Below are positions 22,990 to 34,344 of a stretch of DNA of 64,000 nucleotides, in pieces. The stretch's first letter is position 1. Each line of letters starts with the position of its first letter. Position numbers and translations under genes: made by a program. Location of the stretch: NCBI GenBank assembly GCA_963920685.1, contig OY987332.1, positions 15,189,657 to 15,253,656 on the forward strand, read 5' to 3'. The notes below the pieces were generated by a model that made no database searches, had not been told where the DNA came from, and saw only the letters and a list, made by a program, of their open reading frames with translations. Origin of the DNA: Polydrusus tereticollis (lineage: Eukaryota; Arthropoda; Insecta; Coleoptera; Curculionidae).

Positions 22990-23572
22990 CTGGTATGTTC
23001 AGACAGTCTCACGTGTTCCGCAGAACCTATCAGCATAAGCTCTCAGATGGCTAGTACCACGTACAATGCAGAAGAATCTTGGCAGCTCACTCGAACCAGC
23101 CACTACTATTAAACCTTCTTCTTGCAAGGCCAGGGCATTCACACAAGAAATGTTAAATGCTTTCCTCCTCTTCTTCGTCTCTGCAACTTCTGCAGAAGTC
23201 TTTAGCTGGTATTGGCATACGTTCGGCATGTCTACCGAAAAGATAGTGTCCGGTGACCACGGCAGTGATATTTCTTGGTTTTGCAGGATTTTTACTGCTT
23301 TATCTACTGCCGTAACTTATGCTTGAAAAATGCTGCAGTAGTCCGGAATTCTATATATATTATGTCCTCTGTATTTTCATGCTCTCAGGGAAGATACCAG
23401 CTCCCACTCCGACGTCCATTCCAGAAGACTAGAATTCCGTAGGTTAGTATAGATCTTACTGACGCCTTTTTGACTCGTTTTTGTAAGCTCATGCCCCAGT
23501 TTAATTTGGAGTCAAAGTATCAGTCCCAGATACTTTGCACTTTCTTTCAGCACTAAACTACTGTTGTCCAGG
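22990..23572 (-). pseudogene. Jockey-clade LINE remnant (end of ORF2)
   Basis: On the minus strand fragments read LNWGMSLQKRVKKA (thumb region), SILTYGILVFWNG, then after stops RHAERMPIPAKDFCRSC, CECPGLARRRF and FELPRFFCIVRGTSHLRAYA. The CRSC...HFLCECP zinc-binding pattern is typical of the ORF2 C-terminus in Jockey-like retrotransposons. The reverse transcriptase core is absent. A hAT MITE (23573-24024) cuts into it, and 24033 onward may be a few further bases of the same copy. Confidence 0.65.
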
Positions 23573-24024
23573 CAGTGGCGTATTTAGGATTGTGACTCGG
23601 GGGGGGGGGTCCACTTATCTTCCTTAAAAAATGCGCCGCAGACAAAATTTTTTTAGGTGCCACGCCCTTTTTTGGACTGTCTTAACTTACAAATTTTACG
23701 TTTTGATAGCCCGGCTCAAAAAAAAACGTAGAAATAAAGCAATTTTTAAATATAAACCCCAATATTTGCATTTGAAATATTAGTTTTTTGAAGGTATGTA
23801 TAACGGTATACTATTTTACTCACCTGAATTAGAAAACACGAAACAAAAAATAAAATTCAACAATTATTAAACTTAAAGACTGTGGAAATCCCCAAACATC
23901 TGTAAAATTTGAAATAATGTTTCATGTTATTTATTGCAAATAAATGAATGTGAATTTCAGTTTTCTTTACTACTGAGTCCACGGGGGGGGGGGTCCAGAC
24001 CCCCCCCCCCTAAATACACCACTG
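23573..24024. mobile_element. hAT-type MITE with G/C tracts
   Basis: Starts CAGTGGCGTATTTAGG and ends CCTAAATACACCACTG. It is flanked by the 8-bp duplication TGTCCAGG (23565-23572, 24025-24032). G- or C-runs of 9-13 lie inside each end. It shares GCGCCGCAG and GGTGCCACGCCCTTTTTT with the MITE at 5475-5709, although the terminal repeats differ at several positions. Confidence 0.85.
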
Positions 24025-24032
24025 TGTCCAGG

Positions 24033-24549
24033 ACTGTAAGTACGGTGCCGAATGTAAGAAGATATGTTTCAAGTAGTCTACCTACTACTTACTACGCATT
24101 TATAATAATGAAATACAAATGCTTATCTACATTTACTCGCGAACTTCACCAATATGTGGTTTTTATATAAGTTGCCATCATAAACAAATCCACTCTGGGT
24201 AAGTTATTAGACTTGCCCTTTCAAAATCCTTTTTCAGCCATAATTAAATATATGTATTTATTTGAAAATAATCTAGAAATAAATTAGCATAATCGGCAGA
24301 AAAATGAGATTAGTTTTTTAACAGCGTTCTACAACTTAACAAACTACTACCTATACGTTAAACATCCTTTACAAACAGAGATAAAGAGATGAGTAAATGA
24401 CATAAAAAAGGAGAACAATATTGAACCATCTGGCAACAATGGCAACCATAACAATGCTATATGGGTAAACGAACTTCCTAGAATCCTAAAGTTCGTCGCC
24501 AGGCGCATACATGTGTTTGTCTTCGTCATAGTATTATGCTTAGTCTGAT
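24033..24549. other. Unassigned AT-rich sequence
   Basis: No motif recognised. Confidence 0.3.
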
Positions 24550-25100
24550 TTGTATTCGCTATTCAAAATGTTAGGGGACAGGCCTATAACAATGGCTCTA
24601 ATATGGCAGGTCAATATCAAGGCGTACAAGCTAGAATATTGCAAGAAAATCCTACTAGGTATAAGATTTGTCCCATGCTCTGCACATAGTTTAAATTTAG
24701 TGGCATTACACAGTGCTTCAGTTAGTCCCGAAATAATAACCTTTTTTGGAATTATTCAAAATTTATTTAATTTTTTTGCGCATTCTTCGTACGCTGGAGT
24801 AAATTAAAAAATACAATTAATATTACTTCAAAAGGCTTTAGCGATACAAAGTGGTCATCCAAAGCATTAGCGTTGAACGCACTTATCACTCAATTTAAAT
24901 TGGGTTTGGATCTCTTAGAAGAGATGACTGATGTTTCAATATATTCTGGTCAAACAGTAATTGGGGCAAAAAATTTTCAAAAAAATCTTAAAAATTTCGA
25001 CTTTATAATTATTTTAGTTTTTTGGTCATCTTTATTAGATAAGATTAATAAAGTTAATCTCTTCCTTCACACCGAGAACAAAAAAGGCTACCACAATTAA
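24550..25100 (+). pseudogene. ZMYM1-like hAT transposase, central fragment
   Basis: In one frame 24570-24660 reads GQAYNNGSNMAGQYQGVQAR, where related proteins have a catalytic Asp (YDNGSNM) that is Asn here. After a frameshift it reads FVPCSAHSLNLVALHSASVS and FFGIIQNLFNFF, then KWSSKALALNALITQFKLGL. This is the middle of the ZMYM1/hAT-like transposase. The C-terminal part appears on the same strand at 43.0-44.1 kb, beyond the palindrome, so the two pieces were probably one gene before the 16.7-kb insertion. Confidence 0.75.
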
Positions 25101-25512
25101 AAATTTAGTTACCACAACTAGAAAAAGTAATAAAATAGGGGACAGACCGATCGTCGAGTTACCACAACTGAACTAGTTTAGTTGGGGCGTATACATATCT
25201 TCCTTTGTTGTAACAACTAAATGTCATTGTTGTCACAGCCACACCATAATAAGTTGTAAGAACTAATATCCTAGTTGTGATAACTAAAGGAGTGTATTGC
25301 AGTTACTAAATTAAAAAGTTGAAACGGTCTATGACAACCAGTTGAATTGGTTGGAATAACCAAATCCTTTAGTAGTGGCAACAAATGTTCTGGCTGTGAC
25401 AACTAGTTTAGTTAGTTGGGTTAACTAAAATGTTTAGTTGTAGCAATTCATGTTGTTAGTTGTACCAACAAAGAATATTAATTACGGCAACTCTAATTTT
25501 TAGTTGATTACA
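25098..25512. repeat. Degenerate array of TAGTTGT/ACAACTA palindromic units
   Basis: About a dozen imperfect short palindromes of the type TAGTTGTnACAACTAA recur roughly every 30-40 bp. Examples are TTAGTTACCACAACTAG, GTTGTAACAACTAAATG, AGTTGTGATAACTAAAG and TTAGTTGTACCAACAAAG. It is not coding. It may be a minisatellite or the subterminal part of a hAT element. Confidence 0.5.
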
Positions 25513-25808
25513 AGAATTCATTTATTTTATAATGTGAGTCCATCATTTTCTTTTACCTCCATCTTGACATATATTTATGTTTTAGTAATTTTATTTTCGA
25601 GACAATATTTTGATTTTTTTCTAAAATATACATAGATTTGAAACATTTTTTTATCATTTCTTGAACAGGCTAAAACTTCGAATCTCAAACATTGATAGAC
25701 AAAATTCTCTAGTAAATTAAATATAAAGTCTATAAAAATATAAATTGACCAAAAATGTAAGTAGGTACTTAATTAGATTTTAAAATTAAATTATATTGTC
25801 CAAAAAAT
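25513..25808. other. AT-rich flank left of the palindrome
   Basis: 25503-25560 (GATTACAAGAATTC, TTATTTTATAATGTGAGTCC) resembles, in inverted orientation, 42555-42605 on the other side of the palindrome (about three quarters of positions). These may be the inverted ends of an older element into which the palindrome was inserted. Confidence 0.35.
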
Positions 25809-25814
25809 AAAACG
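25809..25814. repeat. 6-bp target-site duplication (left), AAAACG
   Basis: Directly abuts the first base of the palindrome (AGTAGAGG). The same AAAACG in the same orientation follows its last base at 42510-42515. Confidence 0.75.
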
Positions 25815-25841
25815 AGTAGAGGAAAACGGAGAGAGCGAGGC

Positions 25842-26013
25842 CAGGTGGTGCTGGTGGTGCTGGTGGTGCAACTAACCCAGGTGGTGCAGGTGGTGCGTTT
25901 TACGATCTAACCCAAGTGGTTCGGTGGTGCGTTTTATGATCTAACCCGGGTGGTTCGGTGGTGCGTTTTATGACCTAACCCGGGTGGTTCGGTGGTGCTG
26001 TTTACAAAATAAC
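25842..26013 (+). repeat. Subterminal tandem array A, left (34-bp unit)
   Basis: Units start CCCGGGTGGTTCGGTGGTGC and end TTATGATCTAA. Starts at 25876, 25911, 25945 and 25979 give periods of 35, 34 and 34 bp. The outermost part is simpler (GGTGGTGCT triplets). Confidence 0.85.
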
Positions 26014-26024
26014 CCGAAATTAAA

Positions 26025-26220
26025 CCCGACTTTTTACGACCTAACCCGGATGCTTTCATGAGGCGGCTTCTTATCTAACCCTAACTTGAACCTGAATATT
26101 TATGAACTGACCCGAGATAAAACCCGACTTTTTACGACCTAACCCGGATGCTTTCGCGAGGCGGCTTCTCATCTAACCCTAATTTGAACCTGAATATTTA
26201 TGGTCTGACCCGAGATAAAA
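26025..26220 (+). repeat. Subterminal tandem array B, left (98-bp unit, two copies)
   Basis: Units start CCCGACTTTTTACGACCTAA at 26025 and 26123, with the next CCCGACTTTTTA at 26221. They differ at a few positions (CATGAGG against CGCGAGG). They contain CTAACCCTAA-type strings. Confidence 0.85.
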
Positions 26221-26660
26221 CCCGACTTTTTATGATTTAACCTTAGTGAAACGCCGCTGCTAAAGCGGGATAATTAAATCCCAATTTTTATAAGCCATCC
26301 TTAAACCCAACTTTTTACGATGCGACCTGAGTCATCCTTAAACCAGACTTTTTATGATTTAACCTTAGTGAAACGCCGCTGCTAAAGCGGGATAATTAAA
26401 TCCCAATTTTTATAAGCCATCCTTAAACCCAACTTTTTACGATCCGACCTGAGCCATCCTTAAACCAGACTTTTTATTATTTCCCCTTAGTTGAAACGCC
26501 GCTGCTAAAGCGGGATAATTAAATCCCAATTTTTATAAGCCATCCTTAAACCCAACTTTTTACGATCCGACCTGAGCCATCCTTAAACCAGACTTTTTTT
26601 TATTTTCCCTTAGTTGAAACGCCGCTGGCGGGTAGTAAAGCGAAATAAATCCCTAATTTA
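26221..26660 (+). repeat. Subterminal tandem array C, left (122-bp unit)
   Basis: GACTTTTTAT starts recur at 26224, 26346, 26468 and 26591 (periods 122, 122, 123). Units contain AAACGCCGCTGCTAAAGCGG. The innermost unit is altered (GCTGGCGGGTAGTAAAGCG) and fades out near 26660. Confidence 0.85.
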
Positions 26661-29600
26661 TATGGTCTAACAAGATAAGTATAATAAAGCGGTACATTTG
26701 TCACCCCGCAATAATTATTTATACCTAAATAACCCTCTCAAACCCTCTGCCGACTCGATTTAAAAAGAAAGGGACATAAACCTTTATTTATTATTCCGAA
26801 GGACCCTCATTAAAATTCAGTAGCATATCTAATAATTGATTCCAATTTTTGCACCACTTATATAAAATACAATAAAATAATTACCATCTAGAACCATTAA
26901 CTAGCGATTTCTTTATACTGGAAATGGATAAATTATAGGACTATCTTGTAATGAGAACAGAGTAATAAAAAGTAAATAAAACTTAAATACGTATAAAATA
27001 CCAAGCAGGTATAGGTACTATACAACTTGTGTTCGCCATCAGGTAAAAGCCCTCATAATGCTTTTATAAAAATTTCGGATAATATCATAATATAAGTAAA
27101 TAGGCTACAATTTCAGGAAAAAAGTAAAAAAATTAATTCACAGTGTAAAATTGTAGTTAAATGGATTGTAAATACGAAATAATATAAAAAAGCTACCTTT
27201 TGTTTGCGATGATGTATGCACAATAACTCTATATTATTCGGTCCTTAAACTGAAAATACCCACTAGATAGGTATCATAAGCTGTATTTGTCATCAGGTAG
27301 AACCCCCAATAAAATTATGAATATTAGGCGTAGGCATCAAAGTAGCAATCTTAACTTATTTTCAACACGAGCATAAAAATATAGGGTTGTTAAATATTTT
27401 ACAACCCTAATTCTCAATGGCAACAATAAGCAAATCACGTTGGTTTTTTAATTTATTATTAATCTGGCTAACTTAAGAAACTCACAATATAACGACCATC
27501 CAAAAAAATCATAATACATTACTGGGTGTGAAAGCAATTGCGCTGCAAAATATAGTGTATACCAACTCTGAGGTAGTTAATTAAAATCCCAATTAGCGCT
27601 AAAAAAAATCAATTAGATATTTACTTTAGATATTTTAATAAAAAAATTCAATATTCTCACCAACATTTAACTTTTGAAATTAGCATAACAAATCCTTTAC
27701 AATGAATTAAACAAACGCATACATAATTTTAAAATCTCATAATAAGAATATAAGCTAAAATCTAACAAGTTTCGACAAGTTGAAACTTGTCAGTTTACAT
27801 CTGTAGAGAATACCCAACTCTCGAATCATAAAAAAATGGTCAAACTTTGTCGGCAAATACCCTTCTATGATGCAGGGGAAGGACAGGTAACTCGAGATGT
27901 TTATAAAGAAACGTTAAAGAACATTATTTGCTTATTTCTAGACTCTTAAAAATTACATGCAATCGAACAATAAATGTTTTCATCATGTATATTTATGAGT
28001 AACACATTACCTTCGACATACATAAATTCAAATTGATAATTACTTGCCTTAGTACTTTTTTAGAAGCTTGAATCATTGCATATAACCGTCTGAGGATACC
28101 CAAACTTCCCCTAACATATTTCTCCGCAACCGGGGAAAAAGAGGTAGAAAAAGTAAAATAACAACTCCAAGTGTCTTTGCGAACAATCGGCAATAAAATA
28201 GAGTATTTCAGTTTTTAATTTTTCGTAAATAAAAGTTGGTTAGATTAATAGTCTCTGTGAATATAATAACATAAACAAAGTGATATGCCGTAAATTTAGG
28301 AGTACAGTATAAATTATGCCTCTATTAAAATATACCGCAATAACTAACTATCAAAGGATTTTTGATATTTTGAATATATTTGATGCTCATAGCATTATCA
28401 CATTTCCAAAGGCTCTAAATTTTAGAAAAATGTTCTAATAGAATATGTCTATCAATATAAAGTAAAGGTATTGTTAGGTTTTTTTAAAAAATACGACCTA
28501 CAACAGTCTCTGCTACAGCATGGCTGACTCTGTAGAAACTTCTGTGAAACCATAATAATTATATCAATAATCGAGTTGTCCTTATGATAATATTTTCTTC
28601 CAATATCCGACTCCACTATCCATAAAAGTTATGTTAGAAAATTCATAATTGAGCGCATTGTAATTTTTTAAAAAGAAATTCACTTCACACACAAAGATGT
28701 AGCCATTCAATCCATGAAAATAATGCAAGTCAGTATGCGTATGTTATGGCTAACTGTTTAAATGTCTATTCCTTCCACGTTTATCGGAAGAAATACTTTT
28801 TTTATACTAGTATTTTAGTTGAAAATAAGATCATAAATCATCTATACAAAACAAGCGTCCCTTATGGATTTGAACGAAAATCATAGATTCGACTATTTTC
28901 ATGAAAAATAAATCTAAGTACGGAATAATGCAGGAAGATTATCTATTTTCTTGGTTTAGAAAGTGATGTAGTTAAGATTTATAACTTAGGAATAAATAAA
29001 TTATTATTAATCTTTTCGACCTATTTCTCTTGCATATTTAATTTCTTTGATAGTAAGAACTAATCTTTTTATTTTACAAAGTAAAAAAAAGCTAAAGATC
29101 GGCGTTGTCAGTCAGGTATAAGAACTGATTTAACACGATGGTTTTTGTACAAACGTTCACATACAATTGTATGCTTTTTAACCGATTGTGTTGGAAAAAA
29201 TGACGATTTATAGATTAGATATTTAGACGAAGAGCTAACCTTCTCAATAAACTATTGATTATTGCCCTGCTAGCTAGACAACACTTTTTATGTTAGTCAA
29301 AAAAAAAATTTTTTTTTTTCGGGCGCTATTACAGATTTCATCGTTAACTAACAAACATTAAGATCAAAAAATTAGCGTGCAAGATGAAATGTATAGGTTC
29401 ACTTCATTTCTACATTATTTTACAACTCTCAATCGCATTAAAAACAATATCGAATAAAAAATAACTTATGACATATGGACGAAAAATGTTTTTCGGGCTA
29501 TTTAGGTTAGCGACCGCATTACGTCTGAAATACTACATTTTTCGAGCTTATAACATAATTTACTATTTTAACGTTAAAATAGGGGAAATGATGTATCGAA

Positions 29601-32053
29601 ATGCATACTTTTTTTTGTCGGTCACGAGATTATAGTTTCTTTTAAAATGAACTCTAATATTTACAACACAAATTATCCTTTAAGCCACTTTAGTTTAAAA
29701 CTCGTCTGTCGCTTTCCCTATATTGTGAGTTTGATTAAAGTATAGCGTAGTATATATTTAGATGAATTTCGCAAATGTTGAATACTTTCAAAACTGAAAA
29801 AGCCGCCCTTTGCAATAAATATCTCCGTAGAGTTAGGTACCCTGCAGATTAAGGGTATTTCAGCGGATAATCATATACAAATTCAAAGATTTTGTCTATT
29901 TTAATGGATTAACAAACAATATCTATAGGATGACTTTACTGATAAAAAAAAAATAACAAAAATCTATTAAGTCTAGGCTCACATGAAATTCCATAAAGAG
30001 CAGCTGCATAGCCTTATCACATCAAACTATATTTTTATTTCGTTCTATTGTCAAAAGTCTGTGTTTAGGAGATTATCGTTCATTTTAAAATGAACTCTAA
30101 TATGTACATCACCATAAACTACCTCTTAAGCCGCCGTAAAAATACACTTTTCGATTTACCTCTATATTGATTTTCTAATATTAAATATCTACAATAGTCG
30201 AAATTCGCTCGCTAATACCTATGTATGCAAGGTTTCTTCAAAAAATGACAATTTTGTTGTTTAATGGCTTGAAAAAATGGAAAAAGGAGGTTTTTGCATC
30301 CATTTATTTCCAGATGAGTGTTAAAAATACTTATAAAACTCGGTATACCGAAGATCAAGCATTAATGAGAGGGTTGAGTCCTGTTTGCCAAATCCTGATT
30401 TTTAATTTGACGTTGGCAACGGTACAATTTTTTAACATTTATCATAAGAGGCGTATATTTTTGGGGCTTAGATCTACCAGTTTATCCACGCCCCATTTAT
30501 TGTTAGTGCTTTAGTAATTTTACTTTCCAATTATTTTTTACCAAAACGCGTAGTTGAAACAGTGTCTATATCAGACGATATAATAAATTTTAAGGATTAA
30601 TTTGCTTACAAATACACTTCAATTTATTTAGGCTAAAACAGCCAGACATATACTGGAACTACGAAAACCCTATTACAATTTAGTTGCCTAGAGAAAATTT
30701 TGTAAAAAACATAGCTTTCTACACAAATGCTTGTACATTATGTACCTATCATTTTAAGATACCTGGCGACATCAATGTAAGCATTGACATAATGACGCAA
30801 GATATAGGTAGCTACTAGAATATTCAAGATTTCTATTAACGATACACTTCAGCATACATGCGAGATGTCATTAATGTCTACGGAAGGCAACAGACATACC
30901 AGCTATTTTTACATGGGATTCCATAGACTTGGACGCTTCTTGTTTAGAAATATTTGATGTCATCTTGAGGAGTTCCGTATTGAAGCACCAAACCTACCTG
31001 CCAAATAATTGACGAAATATGGGATATCATAAAATATGCCCCCCCATCGAACTAAATGATCCTATAAACCAGCTTCACAGACCGTAATTTGTGATGCTAA
31101 CACGATTAATACGCAATAGAACAAGATTAAGAAACAAAATTTAAAGTAGCTCTTTATCACACGAAAATAATTAAATAATTTACGGTTACAGAACAATAAT
31201 TATTTTAAAAAGCTGTATAACTAAATATATTATGTTATTAGGAATATTCTGTCTAAAGTAACAGCTGATCTTAGTCGAAAATGAGATCGTATTATTGATT
31301 GTTGAATTCGTTAGGTATGAAATAAAATTAGAGTTTTCGTCTATTTTTTTTCACGATTAAAAAAGAATACCTCTATTTAGCTAAAAATGAAACGATTACA
31401 GTGGTAGATTAATTCACTTTACCAAGCATGTAAACTACTAATTTTGCAATAAATATCTTCTATATTTCTAGGTAGGTTTACTCGAAAATGTTGGGCTATT
31501 TTCATCAAAAATCCCGATACGAAATTGAAAAATTTGCCTATTTTTGTCGGTTTACAAAGTGATAGTGGAATATTGATTTGATCAAAGAACAATAATTATT
31601 TTAAAAATGTTGTATAATTAACTAAATGTCGGTGTTATCAGGCAGGCAAGAAGTTATTTATCTGAATCTTATTTGTACCATTAGCGTTTATATACAAATG
31701 TTAGTGGTTTTCAAAAATTGATATCTCGGAAATTATTAGGTTTAGACTTATAATACGCTTATTAAAAAATAATGACTACTTTATGCAAAATTCAAAAATA
31801 TTATAAGATGTAGGATATCCCAGTAACTTAACCAAAGATTTTCGGTCTTCGTAAAGCTTTATACGTTTCTTCAGCGTACCAAACATTCACTTTTTTTAAA
31901 TATTGACATCGGGTTAGGATTCTGAACATAGGATTAACATCACTCCAATAGTGAACATGTTGCGTTGTCACAGTTCCATTCGTCGAAAAGTAAACAAAAC
32001 CGTTTGAGCTACGTGGGGAATAAATAAAGTTGGCTTGTTGAAAAATTTTAATA
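26661..32053. other. Left arm, AT-rich interior
   Basis: About 5.4 kb with no gene I can recognise. It contains a 97-codon frame at 30221-30514 (listed separately), a 21-bp A10T11 tract at ~29299-29319, and scattered near-repeats (AATGAACTCTAATATxTACA at ~29646 and ~30091, and AGTTCTTATTT-type text around GGCGTTGTCAGTCAGG at 29102 and GTGTTATCAGGCAGG at 31633). Multi-exon genes cannot be excluded by eye. Confidence 0.35.
30221..30514 (+). CDS. Unrecognised 97-codon open frame, left arm
   Basis: ATG start, MYARFLQKMTILLFNGLKKW, ending LLLVL. I do not recognise it. Composition is ordinary with a basic N-terminal half and a hydrophobic C-terminal half. The identical frame is at 37810-38103. There is no independent evidence for expression; it may be chance. 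Confidence 0.2.
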   Translation: MYARFLQKMTILLFNGLKKWKKEVFASIYFQMSVKNTYKTRYTEDQALMRGLSPVCQILIFNLTLATVQFFNIYHKRRIFLGLRSTSLSTPHLLLVL

Positions 32054-32059
32054 TTTATT
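32054..32059 (-). promoter_or_regulatory. Polyadenylation signal AATAAA, left gene copy
   Basis: On the minus strand AATAAA overlaps the TAA stop of the 172-codon gene. It mirrors 36265-36270. Confidence 0.5.
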
Positions 32060-32576
32060 AAGGTAAAAGACTATAAATATATCGATACAACACTTTGGCA
32101 TTTCTAATACTACAAACATGAATATCTAAAATGTGATATTTAAAACCATCAACTCTCTCTCCCTTCTCTAATTTTGGTACACCAATGCTGTCTTCTAAGT
32201 TTATAATATATGGCGTCCTGCAGTTTAATTCCAAAAATGTTTTAACTAAAAATTCCTCTTTAACACGTCCTTTAACGTAAATAATGTCTGCGTCTATCAG
32301 ATTGTTGGATATGATATTATGTAGTTCCTTGTAATCGGTATCACCATAATTATAAAGGATACCATGATGATTTCCAAATAGATATTTGACTTGTTTCTTG
32401 CAAGCCTTACTTAAGGTGTCGAATGGTTTAACTGGTTTAAAAAAGTAACTTTTCATACTATTTCCATCATAAATAGCCAATTCTTTCGCGTAAAATTCAG
32501 GTATGTTAAATCCTTGAATATCGACTACAACGAACTTCATTGTCTGAAGACTCAAATCAAGCAAGTATATTTTCAT
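32058..32576 (-). CDS. 172-aa exonuclease/RNase H-like protein, left-arm copy
   Basis: Intact ATG-to-stop frame, identical in sequence to 35748-36266. It points away from the palindrome centre. The protein begins MKIYLLDLSLQTMKFVVVDI; the internal Met at residue 13 (MKFVVVDIQGF) could be the true start because the conserved part begins there. Blocks are VVVDIQGFNIPEF, KELAIYDG, FFKPVKPFDTL, NHHGILYNYGD, ADIIYVKGRVKEEFL, YIINLED and HILDIHVCSIRNAKVLYRY. I recall similar uncharacterised arthropod proteins with VVDxQGF, IYVKG and INLE motifs. The D...E...D...H order looks like a DEDDh exonuclease fold, which is inference. Confidence 0.7.
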   Translation of the reverse strand: MKIYLLDLSLQTMKFVVVDIQGFNIPEFYAKELAIYDGNSMKSYFFKPVKPFDTLSKACKKQVKYLFGNHHGILYNYGDTDYKELHNIISNNLIDADIIYVKGRVKEEFLVKTFLELNCRTPYIINLEDSIGVPKLEKGERVDGFKYHILDIHVCSIRNAKVLYRYIYSLLP

Positions 32577-33980
32577 ATTTTTATCGCTCTTAAGTTCGAT
32601 TTCAAAAGCACACCCCCACTTTTCGATAATTTCACAGTCTTAGCACATAGATCTTATATTTTTATTTACGATCAATTCATCTTTATTCGCCAATCGTCTC
32701 AAACGAGTCTGCTTTTGAAAGTAATATAGCCTTAGTATTCAGAAAATATTAATAATATCGGAGCTTAAAACATCCTTGACACTAAAAAATCATTGTGTTT
32801 CCTAACAAAACCCATCATTTTGTCTATTTAGCTTGCTTTCCTATTGTTTAGCAGGTTAAATAAAATTATTATTTCGCTCTTTTTGTCGGTACTGAATCGT
32901 TAGGGGAATACGTTTCTAGTTCTATAAGAGAGACAGTTAAAATTTATGTAAGCAATCAAAAATCCTACACTATGAGCTACTTAGTTAAAATTTCATATTT
33001 CCTTCCTGGATCAGGCAAAATTTGTGATGTGTCGGACAAAATTTATAAAAATACGAAAAAAAAAATGCTGGATGCATTTTTAGCGTGACTTTCTATTTAA
33101 TACCATCTTATTTCAAGCTATAATTCGGTTGTCAAAATGAGAATAAAATAATTTTCCCATGGTTTATGTCATCTTAAAAAAGTCAAAAGGTTATATTCTG
33201 TAGAGGGTCAGATACATTCAAATTTAAATATTTTCTCCAAGAAGAATTTTAAGATAGTATTATAGTAAATAAAAATTCTATACCTCCAATATTTCTTGGA
33301 AACATATCGTGTTCTAGCGACATAACCCAAAAGTACCTCTATTCAGAAACGCATCGTACTTTTCTTGTCAATAATTGTCTCATTGTCCCATCCATTACAT
33401 TATTATAATCTTAAAGCACCTGTTACCAGCATTATCTGTTTTTATGGTTTTCATAAAACATAGCGATTACCGATGAAAATTAAACGAAAACTTAATAAAT
33501 AACTTTTTTTTCAACTGAAATAGACTGATTTTCGATGGAAAAATGTTACTTATAACTAAAAATGAATATAAGACATATACGCAATGATATTTAGAATAAA
33601 TCAATCTTTTCTAAAATTACTATGGAATATTCACAAAATCGTTTCGTTATAACCAAAGTAGCAAGGCTTGCAGATTTCGTATAGAGTTCAAACGCGATAC
33701 TGAGATGATCTTTTTTTTTTATATTTTTGTAGGATAATGCACCACTACGTTGTAAGTACTTGAGAGAGGACTTTCTTGAAAAATCCTCAAATTTCTCTGC
33801 AATTTTGTTCCTTTTAGAGTTAAATTCACACAGAAAACCCCGTATTCTTATCTTTCAGGTTGGTATATTAAAAAGGGCTTATTAGTATGGTTTAGAAAAA
33901 AGCAATATTAATTAACGGATGTTTTTTCGTCGTATGAAGAGTTGAAAAATTTTTTTTTCCACTCCAATGGTTACGATGCA

Positions 33981-34162
33981 GAGAGTCGGGTTTCATCATA
34001 ATCTTTCAGGGTAGCTCAGGTTTGATTGCATGTAGAGAGTCGGGTTTCATCATAATCTTTCAGGGTAGCTCAGGTTTGATTACATGTACTAAGGTTAGTG
34101 CTCCTTGCAATCGGTTTCAGGTTTGACGCGCCCCCCCTCAGGTTTGTTCAGGTTTCTCAAAC
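33981..34162 (+). repeat. Centre-proximal repeats, left half
   Basis: A 54-bp unit starting GAGAGTCGGGTTTCATCATA is present twice in tandem (33981-34034, 34035-34088). The motif CAGGTTTG occurs at 34017, 34071, 34118 and 34139, with a CAGGTTTC variant at 34149. All are mirrored on the right. Such iterated motifs beside a perfect dyad resemble replication or resolution sites; this is inference. Confidence 0.7.
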
Positions 34163-34344
34163 GTTTGAGAAACCTGAACAAACCTGAGGGGGGCGCGTCA
34201 AACCTGAAACCGATTGCAAGGAGCACTAACCTTAGTACATGTAATCAAACCTGAGCTACCCTGAAAGATTATGATGAAACCCGACTCTCTACATGCAATC
34301 AAACCTGAGCTACCCTGAAAGATTATGATGAAACCCGACTCTCT
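34163..34344 (-). repeat. Centre-proximal repeats, right half
   Basis: Mirror image of 33981-34162, with CAAACCTG motifs and two 54-bp units. The G-run at 34188-34193 is one base shorter than its partner C-run. Confidence 0.7.

Larger units (their letters stand above)
25815..34162 (+). repeat. Left arm of the palindrome (8,348 bp)
   Basis: Inverted copy of 34163-42509. The differences seen are seven C at 34131-34137 against six G on the right, AAAAAA at ~33896-33901 against a right-arm version with one inserted C, and T10 at 33711-33720 against A9. Landmarks far from the centre (the A10T11 tract at ~29299-29319, the tandem arrays) agree base for base. Confidence 0.9.

Noticed and set aside
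23066..23326. 86-codon plus-strand frame
   Set aside because: Shadow of the minus-strand Jockey-like remnant, which has the zinc-binding pattern.
26080..26190. CTAACCCTAA strings read as telomeric repeats
   Set aside because: They occur once per 98-bp unit, not as a short tandem run, and insect telomeres are typically TTAGG; no telomere array is present.
32514..32729. 71-codon frame antisense to the start of the 172-codon gene (mirror 35595-35810)
   Set aside because: Overlaps the gene on the opposite strand without motif; a shadow frame.
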